Shown in pieces: positions 46,701 to 58,700 of a stretch of 64,000 nt of DNA. The DNA is taken from NCBI RefSeq assembly GCF_037126465.1, contig NC_088205.1, forward strand, positions 25,155,482 to 25,219,481, in the 5' to 3' direction. Position 1 is the stretch's first letter. Every line of letters starts with the position of its first letter. The notes under the pieces are model-generated. The model saw only the letters and a program-made list of their open reading frames with translations. It was not told the origin of the DNA and did not search any database. Made by a program: the position numbers and the translations under genes. The stretch comes from Ornithodoros turicata. Lineage: Eukaryota > Arthropoda > Arachnida > Ixodida > Argasidae.

Positions 46701-49700
46701 ATTGAACGCAGTTCGCACTCCACGCGCTCTTTAGCCTTCTGAAACATTTCTGGCACAATGGATCTTGAGAACGTCCTACATGCTGGCACAACATATTCGG
46801 GAACAACGCAGTTCAAAAGACTCCTGAATGCCCGTTCTTCAACAACAACAACAACTTTATTTTGGCTTTGGAGAGTGGGGAGGTTCATCGCCACAGGCGA
46901 TACTCTAGTTCTTCAACAATACTGTAGGAGTGCATGCCTTTTACAATGAACGAGGCAACCTTCTCTGTTACCAAATGAGCCCGCGAGGAATTCGGTGCTA
47001 GTTTCAGTTTGAAACCACTGAATGACGCAATATCGTCTTGCGCGTGCAGCTTCTTCACTGCGGGATGAACGGTTGCCGTTTGCGAATTCAAACCTTCAGC
47101 ATTCAAACTCGGCAGGATGTTGTCTTAAATGGTTCAGAAGCGGAGTTGTTGTTGTTGCTGTCGGCGTCTTTAGCAAGGCGCCGCACGTTGAGCACTTTGA
47201 CTCTCCATTACGCCACACAAAAAACTTCCAAATGAGGCTCCTTTGAGCCCCATCTGGTTCATCAGTAGCACGAGCAGTTGCCATTCAAGTCAGCAAGAAA
47301 CCACGGATCACACTTACGAGTTACAGCATGCGGGTTGACCAGCCACAGGCGCAAAGCCAACTTTCAGCAGTAAAGCGCAGACACCATAACAAGCTGCAAG
47401 CGACAGCGACACGGTACAAGCGACAAAATCGACGACGGCACCGCCATGCGAGCGACAAAAAAGCTCTGTCGCGGCTACAAAATTTTGCATCTACTCCCTG
47501 TAGATATTTGTCGCTTGTCGCCAGAGACCGTTGCCCAACGCGTGCCCAAATCCGCTAGATTTGGCGGTATGTAACTGAAGTGAATGATAAAGGACAGAAA
47601 TGTGGGGGCCACGGCGTTGCGTGGGTGGCAGGTCAACTTTCTTAAAACGAAATTTCGAGCTTGTAGGTGGGAAGCAATCGAACTTCGAAAGCAAAAGTGC
47701 CAGAATGAGGGAAAAGAAACAAACAAACGAACAAGAAGACGAAAGCGCGGGAAACGCAGCGCCACCAATAGCCGGCCTCATGAAATACATGTACACATAA
47801 TTTGATGCTATTAATTGGCGACTCCGCATTTGGTTGTGTGGTGTATATAAACTAAAATCACTTCATGACGTGAGGCGTTACGTTGGGAAACGCCGATTTC
47901 TTTTCTGAAATATTGTTTCGCAGCTCACTTTTGTCGCCGCTCAAATGAGTCGGAAAACAGCAGCACTAACACCCGCGACAGCGACAAAATCTGTAGCATG
48001 TCGCTTGTTATGGGGTCCGCGCTTTAGTGAACAGACATGTGCGCTTGTCACCAGACGCGGCGTGTGCACAGCAGTTCTCGCGATGGCGATGAGACCATCT
48101 CGGAAAACAGCTTTAGCAGTAGTTCCTTCCAGCGATTTCTCACAAAAAATTTTGTACGTAAATCGAAGGATTGACGTGCGTTTTTAAATTGATATGACAG
48201 AGGCAAACTGATTACGCGTGCACAGTGGTCATTTTGATAAAGACAGCGTGCATTATTCGAAAAAGTATCGAATATATTTGAATATCGCTATTCGATTTCG
48301 AATCAAATCGAATATACAGTTATTCGCTTCGATATTCGAAACTTTCGAATATTTGCACAGGCCTAGTATTCATAATTGAACCATGACATTGGAACCATAG
48401 ATCGCATGACAGCAATCCCAAACATAGTTTCCTCTTTTGAATAAGGATACTGTGTTGTAGCTATCCTCTAAGGTCAGATACATATATCTATGTATAAGGC
48501 CCTCAGTTTTCTGCTGCGGCAAATTCAGAATTTCACGGCACCGACCTGTAAATTCCGTGTTTTTCCATGGCGATTAGCCAATGGCTGCATGAAACTGGAA
48601 GCACTTTATTTTCTCGAATAATGTGGGAACAAAAACTATTTTATAAAATTACAGATTCAAAGCACTGTTGTGTCTCAGCATTACGTACATCATATCTTGT
48701 GTTCTCTTCTGATGCGTTCTGTCACCTGCAATCATTTTGTACCAGCTGAAAGATCTTTCAGCATCTACAGGGTTTATGGGAACTTTATAGGAAGGAGCTT
48801 ACAATACATGCCCCGAGGAAGTTACATCTTTAGGACACCATACCTGCCAACCTGACGAACTGAAAATTCGGGAGACTGCCCGTGGCGCGACGGGGGGCAT
48901 TAATTTTGTGCACACAAAACAGCGTTGCCACACTATTGAGATTCCTCTTATCCGAAGCAATACCGTTCTACCGTTGCTCCCATCAACCGCAATTGCAAAC
49001 ACACGTCGTCTCAGGCTCTCCAATATTGCATTTTGCGCAGCCACGGACGTTACACCGATGATGGCAACGGTCTTCGTCCGTTGACACCAGCGGTGCTTCG
49101 CTTCGTCAAATTTTGGGAACACCATCCGGAGCAGCTGTCACAAGCTGTCTCTCACGGTCCGCGGCTGGTTTCCTCAACCAGAAAACGCGTGAAAAGGTAC
49201 TTGTCACGTATGAGGAACACGTGCAGGTACTTCTTCTGTTTGGAGAGCGCCATCGGAGGACGGCCACGAGACTATCGTACGAAACTGGACTGACCATAGC
49301 ACGTCATCTCAAGAAACACGGACACAACGCGATCTGCTTCGACCTCCAGACATTTGTAGTCATGCCGCGAAATACGGGCGGGCTGTCTAATTCTTCAGGA
49401 ATGGGTTTTGCGCACCTTTTAAAGGAAAATGGAAGAAGAAAAGCCCAAGCCCTAATTTTCCGGGAGATCGGAGGGCGCGTCCGTACAATCGGGAGATTGA
49501 ACGAAATTCGGGACTCTCCCGGATAATACGGGAGAGTTGGCAGGTATGGGACACCCTTTTTTATTGCTGGGCTGTAGGCATTATTTAAGGGTCTTAACTT
49601 TTTGAAGGCAACCTCCCAGACATCGAATCGAAATCCCCCACAGCCATCGCTAAGCTGCACACGGGAGGGATGCCGCCCCTACCTCAGGTGAAGTATGCAC

Positions 49701-52700
49701 AATAAACTTGGGCTAACACTATCTTAAGTGTTTGCCCTGCAGCATGGACAATTTTGTAAAGCAGGTTTCGCCACATGCAGGGAGGCATCACGTGAAGCCC
49801 ACATTTGGAAGGTGTCATTCGTATTCGGCGAATAGTCGAATATCCGGAAACCCGAATACTGGGTATTCAGTTCGCGAATTGAATACTTCGATTGATTGAT
49901 ATTCTATTCGAATTCGAGAATGCAAATATCTGCACACCCCTTAAAATAAGGAATTCCGTGAAATTCTGTGCCAAACGAAGGATTCCACGATGAATTCCGA
50001 ATTGTGCAAAATTTCGTGGAATCGTGGAAAACCGAGGGCCTTTTGTGTATACAAGGATTCATATATCAATTGCAGCTGCGAGTGACAAAAGTGGTCCGAT
50101 GTAATCCCACAAAAAACTGTGTTGTCTAACCCCACATTATCGTCTCACCTTTGAGGGGTATGTGCTGCACATTCTTCATAAGAGCGCCACCAGGTGACAA
50201 TTCTCCAAGGGCAGAAAGAGCACATGTTGAGGACAGTACCTAAGGAGCACAGTACATATAAGGAAATCCGTGGACATGTCCAGGAAATTTGCACAATCAT
50301 ACTAGCTCATCCATTCAAGCAAAAATTATAAATTGCTTAAAAAGAAACAAAAAGAAACAAAAAAAAAGCAAATCTGTAGTTAAATGCAATGACTTTTTTT
50401 TTACTACTTATTCTTAGAAATATTGTGTTCATTACACTTTTGATGTAACCAGTTATCGTGCAATAATTTTCAGCTGCTACACATTTTGCATACATTTGTA
50501 CCGCTGGGGTTCCAGGCCTCGATTTCTTGATGGAGCTGCCAAGCTGACTGGTCTTGGTGAGCATCATCAGATGTTGATGACGTTTCTGCGATTGGTGTTG
50601 GACCATGCCGATACCTTTCAGGTCGGGTGAGATTCACTGTCAAGCCCCTGTCGCCCCGTTCCTTCTCCAAGTCTTCCAGCTCCACTTTCTCACGTATGCA
50701 TAACTGTTCTCACAGTAAATGCAACAATCAATCAGTCTCCACACTGTACTGTTGCTATTAACAGGACAAGTTTTGGTTGCATTACAATTTGATCTGATAA
50801 CAAAGGTACTGTATGACACGGAGCTGTGAGGTGAGGTCTGTGGCAGATCCTGATACCGAGCTTTAACAAATACATACACTGTAGATCAGACAATTATAAA
50901 ACCACACTGAAATATGTTTCAGGGTCATTTCTGACACCTTCTAGCACGGTTTAAAAGGTAAGTCTGGCGGTTATTAACCTAATACTAATGATTGAAATTA
51001 AATTTTGTCTAACGAAAGCCACCTTTAAAATGAAGGAAATGGCATTAACCCTCACGTCATGTTCCAAATTAAACTGCACAGAGCTCCTAAAAGACGACGC
51101 ATATTTGAATACCGCACAGTTGTTATTTAGAACATGAAATATCATGCACATAAGAGTTCTTAGCAAAGTGTCATGCGAAATGGTTACAATGATGCAGGAT
51201 CAGAAGACAATGAACGTACCTACATGCAGCAGCTGTTACTCTGTCTATTGAAGTAGTTAGTCTTACTAGTTAAGTCAACCTTTATCAGTTACCCACGTGC
51301 CAACCAACAAAGACTAAATTGTGTCATGTTGACTACTTCGTAACTGTAACCCGCATTTGAGTTCACTTTATTATACTTGCTATAAATGCAGCCAAAGGCA
51401 ACAAACATGAAGAAAACTTCATGTACAACAGGACACAACTGCTACTCTCAACTAACAGATTTACTTTTCATCACAATGTATATTTACACACAGTCCTAGG
51501 AAACAAGACAAACCAGTATTTTTGGTGAACCATCAAACACATGGTTGTTACGGAACATTTTTCTTGAGCTTGCAAATTTTGATCTGATAAGTAGTTCGTT
51601 CCATTTCCTAGGACTATGTACATATATGTCGTGATGAAAAGGAAAATCTGTTAGTTGAGAGAAGCAGCTGTGTCCCATTGTGCCTGTGTCTTCTTTGTGC
51701 GTGTTGCCTTTGCCTGCATTTCTAGCAAGTACAGGTACCAACTAGTCCAAATAGCAATGCCTGTACTTCGTTATAGTAGTTGAAGCTAGCCAGAAAGAAC
51801 AAAAAGTATAGGTGTGCAAAAATTGAAATTTTCGAATACGAATACAGTCAACTCTTGATTTGTGAACACCCTCGGTTCCTAGAAAAATCGTTCATAAATC
51901 AAGGGATTAATAAATCGAAAATTCCTTTACGTGAGTACTATCGAGCAGATGAAACAGTATTTGCGAGTTGGGATTGCGTTTATAATGCAACATATCGTGT
52001 AATTTTGCTTTCGACCATGCCTACTGCTGTAACAATCTTACAAAGAAGAGACATTAGCGCATTCACACTCTGTTTATTATGCAATGCTAAACTGTGTAAG
52101 GCCTGCTCGCTTCTTTTGGGCTCGCGATGCTTCCGTTTCAAAGTCTTGAGGAAAAGTGATAGCTGAGTTCCTCATTGACATGGTGTATTCCTCCCGGACA
52201 TTCCGTCCAGTGAACAGCTGAGCCACACTTGCACACTTCGCACAATAGCTGACACAGATGTGGACCACGTCACTGGTATGCTCTGAACTCCTTCTGACCC
52301 CATAGTTTCGCTGCTGGTCTGCGTTTATTGAACTCTGGGTGACTGCGGCCACCTTATCCATAAATTGAGGTCAGGAACACTTGGCCCCTAATGCGTCCCT
52401 GGAAAGCCCGTTTGTTGTTCGGATTTTCAAGGGGTTAAAAACCCAGGGTGGAATACTTAGAAAATGTTTCGTCCGTTCCGGCATCATTCATAAGACCACG
52501 AAATCATCCCTTTGATGATTTCTGTTGACCTCGTAACGAACCGTTCATAAATTGAGGGCAAAAATGCTGGGCAACTACCAGTTGATCCCCAGAAACTCCA
52601 TTCATTATTCGGATATCGAGGTTCATAAAACGAGAAAAAAATGCATGTAAAAAGTTTGGTTCCTTGTGCTCCTGTTCATAAAACGAGGGAATACATAGAC

Positions 52701-55700
52701 CCTGATGTTTTAGGGTTAAACCCGATTTTTCCCCGAATTTGCACCCCGAATTGAGGTTCACCTATCTAGGGTTAAACCCGATTTCTACCTGCAAAACTGC
52801 ACCTAGGCTAGGCACCTCAAGGCATCGACATACTAGTTTCTCACAAAATATGCGACTGCCCCTTACTTCTGGCACTCTGGATAAACGGTACAGTGAACGT
52901 TTATTCTAGAATAATGCCCAATTTCTCCCCGAACTCAGTCTGATGGTAATTTTTCTGCCCGAATTTGCATGAATTTTCGGCATCAATTTATTGACCCGAT
53001 TTCTACCCCCCGAATTTGGAAAAATATAAAACCCGAAAACTTCAGTGTCTAGGAATACATAAATCGAAGGTTCCTAAATTGAGGGTTGACTGTATCTGCA
53101 AAATTTTCCTTCGAATATCGAATATCACGTCATAGACGTCATAGGATAAAGGCTTCTGAGAGAAACAATTAAGCCCCGAAAACCAGCATGGTCACAGTTG
53201 TGTTCTGCTGGTCCTTACACACGGTTCTTCCACATGTACAGTCAAATTGGTTTTGCAATGAAACGATGTGCCATTCTCATGCAGCAAGCTGAAAACTGTA
53301 AAAAACTTGCACTTCAAACATCTTTCATGGACAATGAACACCTGTAATGGCATTGCAAGTGCTAGTGAAACAGACAGAATAGAAGTAAAGGGCAATGAGC
53401 TAAAGCCCTTCTTTTTCTGCTGCAGCTAATCCTGAATTCCGCAGCAGGGAACTATGAATTCTGCATTTTTCCGCGGTAAAAGGCAAATTGCCCTAGTTCG
53501 GATAGAAAATATTCTCTGTTAGCTCTTAGTGTGGAAGAGCACGGTCACAACTCCAAAAACATTTGTGACTTAGCATAACAAGATACATTGTACTTTCTTC
53601 TGAGAGGGAGTGACGTATGTCACTGACTATCAAATTGTACTTGCTAAGTGACCTCTCTGCAGGTACAGAGTTTACAGTCACACAGAGTTACTTGACAGCT
53701 ATGGACACCAAAGCAGGGGTCAGCGTTTGCATTCCACTCCAGAATTCCAGAGAGTTGAGGGTTAGAGAGAGGAGTTAGAAGGTTGTTCCAGCACACAGAT
53801 GGGGCCATATCACGGCCTGGTGGCCTTACCCGGTTGGCACATCTACGCTGTAACGCAAGCCGACCCGGTGTGAGCAAAGTCCATTCATCTCGCGCATGAA
53901 CTGAGTTAAGCACGCAGTTTCTGCAAAATTCTGCGCAAAACCTGATATTCCGCAGCAGACCCACAATTCCGCAAATTTTTGCAGAATTGCGGAATAGCAG
54001 AAAAAGGGCCTTAGCAATGACATGTTCAGAATGTGGGATGGTCTAGGATGAGCACATCTCACAAGGAAAATTAAGGTGGCAAATGCTCGCTTCTTGCACT
54101 GACAATGCCTTCTGCATGTGTCGTGTAGGGAAGGAACTGCATGGTTTCACTGTGCTCTCACGTGTGATGTCACGTGATGCGAGACTATCGTTCCTGACAG
54201 TAATGCATAGTTTGGAACACTCTCATTCGTTACCGCAGTAAAACTGAGATCCTCGATGATGTTGTATGGCTGTGCTTATCATGTGTGATTGTTTCCGCGA
54301 TGTTCGTGTTCAGCGCTTCCATTCATTTCACAACCAAAATCTGCGCGTGTGCCTCAAAACTTTGTTGAGCAGGCGCCGACGTGCGCAAGTAGTGAGCAAA
54401 ATCACTTCGTGCAGGTCAGGCTTCAGGCCATATGTGTCTTGCTATCATCTGTAACAACAGTTAGTGCACTTTCAAATGACTTTGCAGCATTATTGTCGTC
54501 CTAGTTGGCACTTCTAACATGTGGTCGCACAGCGCCGGAGTTGGAGAAACTATGTCGAAATATCGCCATGTCCCATTCTTCGATTATCGCCATCATCACG
54601 CGCAACCATGATTCTATTACGCTGACGTGATTACCACAAATTGGAATCGAAAAAAACGTGTGCGAGTCACGGGTTTTGGCTGTACATGCAGTGGCACGGT
54701 GAACAGCGGTCTCCGGCTCGACACCAACAAAATTTCAATATTTAACCGGAATTTCACCGAACTGTAGGCCTAACACGAATGTTCAGAGTTCGTTGGCAAT
54801 CCACTAAAGCCGCGAATGTGCTGACGATGCATGAAGCAATCCACGGTTTGGCGTTTGGCTGGGGCGGACTTTAATGGCGGCTGCACAACACCGCATACAA
54901 GTTTTGGTTCCGGTTACCGAATGTGCAGCGACGCATTCGCAGATGAGCACACCTCGAAAGCTCAGCGCGTCGGTTTGCAGCTGTTATACTATTCAAAACG
55001 AGAGGAGAGAGAGGTAGCAAGCGAGCTGGTGGTATAGTTCGATAAATTAAAAACCCGAGACTGGGGGGTCGTTTGTCATTTTTTGTCCTCCAGTCCCGTG
55101 TTTATAAGTTATGTATCAGGATGACAATACTGATACAAGTTAAGGATCTACTATTCATGTTTGTTGCTATTACCGCAACAAACAAATTCCTGCGCGCAGC
55201 CCGCAACAGCTTTGTAGTAAGCTGCTATGACATCTGAAAAAATTTGAATATTCGAACATTTACGAATACTATTTGAAAACTTCAAATATTAAATGTTCGA
55301 ATACGAATCGAATATTCCAAATATCCCATTCGTATGCAAACTTTCGGATATTCGCACACCTCTTCCAAAAAGTCTTAAATACTTCTAAATAGTGTGAGGA
55401 AATATTTTCTAAGCTCTCTCACTCTAAGCTGAGCTCTCTAAGCTCTACTCTATGATCACACATTACGATAAATGACAGGAACACTACAGCAGGGGAAACA
55501 AAGCAAAACGAAAGGGCAATTTGGAAAGAAGATTTTCACAACACAAAAGGACTGCTGAGATTAAGCCTGGTCTCTCGGAAAGATTGTATACACACCCTCT
55601 TTACTGCCACTTCATTCCCTAAGCTTTCGTCATGACCGTCGTGAAGCCTGTCGTTGGTCTTGTTCATGCCGTTGGGATGAGCGGAGGCGATGCCGTTGGG

Positions 55701-58700
55701 CTGAGGTGTGGAATCCGTCTTTGCATCTGATCCTGAACTGGAGGCACCTCGGCATGCTTTCAGTACCATCATAGAATGGTGGTTAAACCTTCGAATCATA
55801 GATTGATTTGTTGTACTTGTCGAGCCCAAGTTATTTTTTGGATCTTGAGAATCTGAGCCCTGACAGAGAAAAGCAGCAGTTAGTGAAAAGGTTGCCATAT
55901 GTCATTTTATACAAGGATGTACAGGGCTGGTTAATACACAAAATGATATCCCTTCTCCAGGTATAGATGAAAGGAGTCACAAGAGCAGAACCACATCATC
56001 ATCACACTCAATTTGGGATCTTGTTGTTTTCGTGTCCTCGTTTTGAAGCTACATGTTTCTTTTCTGTTCCTGACTGAATTTCATGATGGGGAAACATCAA
56101 AAAGTTGTTGCTTTTTCATCAACTAGGCTTAGACAACAACTAGGCTAACGTTCTTGAAACGAAATATGCAACTTGAGGTGGTGAGGGGCATTATGTGTTA
56201 GTCTTTCTGGGCCACTGCCACGACGTTTGGAGGCACTCCGAACCGTATTCTGTAGCGCCATTTGTGGTCGTGCGGCTGCAGGTTTTTCCGCATATAGGGA
56301 CATATCACCTACACTGAAGCTCTGAAAAATCGTGGCGCAGGGATTTCCACAAAACAGATGACATTCCCGGTACGGTGGTAAGGTAGGGAACATGCCGGTC
56401 ACGACCGGCTAATAAGGGCGCTCTACACTAGGGCAGTTAGGACAATAAGGAGGGCAGTCGGCACTGCAGTCGCCAGACGAAACTTTAGAGCAACAGGCCC
56501 ATAGGCCTCAAATACTAGTACTACATGTATGACATGCTGCAATCCACGCACTGTGCAGGACCCACATAACTCTTTCTTATGGCAACTGTACCTCTAAAAA
56601 TGTAGTCCCATCTTCAAATGATGATACGTCTATTAAAGGATTCTGAATGCCAGCTGTTATAGCCTCTCGAATGTCTGAAAGAAAGAGGCACATGAAAGGA
56701 GAAGTACAAGACCAAAATAGAAAATCTGTTTTCGATTGTAGCGAAACATCTGTTCACTACATAACATTTTCAAGAAACATAAGCCTAGTACATGATGCAC
56801 GTGCACACCAGAGAGTCGATCCCACGTGAGTAGAACACACTTTCTTAGCTCACATGACTTTTCACATCACTCTCCTGACATCGCGCGTAACAAGGTTCAG
56901 GTGCCCATGTGACGAAATATGTCAACGCCAACCAGAAGGATCATGCAAGGATGTCAGCCGCCACTGGCCACTGATGCTGTAAAGTATACTTACAGCATCG
57001 TACTTTAGGGTTCAACACAGTAAGTCCCGTTTTCTGCAACTCTATCAACATCGTTTGCGATGTTGAACCCAAGTCAGCCGCAAACCGTGCAAACGTGAAC
57101 GTCGCCAACCCCGTTCGAGAAAAATATCAGCCATCATCCACGCCATTTTGTTGTCTGTGTGGTCAACAGGAAAGGTCTTGATATCGTTAAGCAGTGAGGC
57201 TCACTTGTTTTGCCGACCTCGAGCAAGAGGCATCGTTCCGCTCCAGTCACGTTAGTGCACACTATTAGGGTGGTTTGTTGCTCCTTTCTTCTCTGGCACA
57301 AGTATGGCCTTCATAAGTAACAATCTTACAAGTAGCAAGTAACCTTAACACTCTATAGGTAGACGTGTCCTGACACGCCAGCATCACAACGGACGGCCCA
57401 CGGCCATGCGCTTCAGGACTGGTGTGTAGTCAGTACGACCGAGAAATCTTGTTCGAATAAACCGTCGCACATGTTAACGTGTTTGAATTACTTGGCGCTA
57501 GGCATTTTCCCCATTGAAATACACGACATTCACAGGACCCGGCCGTCAGTTCAAATTATCCAGTTTAATTATTGAATTAATTGTTGATTGAATGAGTTAA
57601 TTATTGAATTAAGAGATTTTGAATTTCCGTAATTTCACGTGTATAAGCCGCACTGCAGATAAGCCGCAAGATCCATTCCTAGGAACGTTTTGAAAACTTT
57701 CTGGCAGATAAGCCGCACGTGTAGATAAGCCACGGGCAGTACGACGCGACTGATTTGTGTGACGAAGGAGACCATAGAGAAGGCCATAAACCATGTGGTC
57801 CATACTCCGGGGTCAGCATGGTGTACAACAAAGGGTGTCAGTTCTAGTGTTCTACCATCGGACTGTGCCCTTGTTGCTTGTTTTTTATGGATTGATGGGC
57901 CAGTGGTCCTCCAGAAGACATGAATCACAGTCACCCCTTTTCTTAAAGCTGTTTGGGGGAAGGCACCAGGAAAGATCAATCTAATCGAATGTGGACCTTC
58001 CCATGTTAAGCACTCTACGTGCATTCCGTTCCGGGGAACCGTCGGCCCTTTCGTTAAAACCGGCATATGGGGAAAATACCAGCGAAAAACAGTCATCAGA
58101 TAAGCTACACCAGTGGATAAGCCACAGAGCGTCCATGAGACGAAAAAATCACGCATAAGCCACGACTAATACGCGTAAAATTATGGTGCGATTACGCTGC
58201 GATAAGCCGCTCGCAAAAATATTTTGCGTGGCTGCGCATTGCATCGAGCATGGCTTTAAGCAATCTACAATGTCATTTCCTTCATTCTTCGGGACACCAT
58301 CGCCAGGGAAATTACCAGTTTCTGTAAATTGTTAAATGCAAACTGGATTCTCAGAAGTAAGACATACCTAGTTCATCGTTTTTAGCGCAGTCCGTAAAGA
58401 GATCTTTGGTGCCCGTGTGGAGGCGGTCTCTGTGGAAATAATGTGATTGGAAGAAACGTGTCCAAAATTCACTTTCCGACATCTTGTGAGGTACATTTTC
58501 CAGGTGCTTCTTTTTGACTGAAAATTAAAGAATATCATTGTGATAAATGTTTCCTTCAAATCCTTCACATTAGACTGAGACAGTACTGCTAAACATAGAT
58601 GTAAATCCTACCCGCTGGATAAGTGCGGAAAATGGAGTCAATGATGTCGGCGGTGATATTATACTTTAGACCGTTGGATCCGTCTGTTTGTGGCTTGACG

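Larger units (their letters stand above)
51812..55364. mobile_element. hAT-like element with CGAATAT repeats, heavily invaded
   Basis: The tip GGTGTGCAAAAATTG at the left and, inverted, GGTGTGCGAATATCC at the right bound it. CGAATACGAATA at the left resumes at 53105 after a Tigger-like insertion; the right end (55245-55340) is dense in CGAATA words. No transposase frame was recognised in between. Confidence 0.55.

Noticed and set aside
55860..55898. Met at 55898 as the start of a separate protein
   Set aside because: The frame continues across a strong acceptor at 55860; the coding part is an internal GTF2H1 exon.
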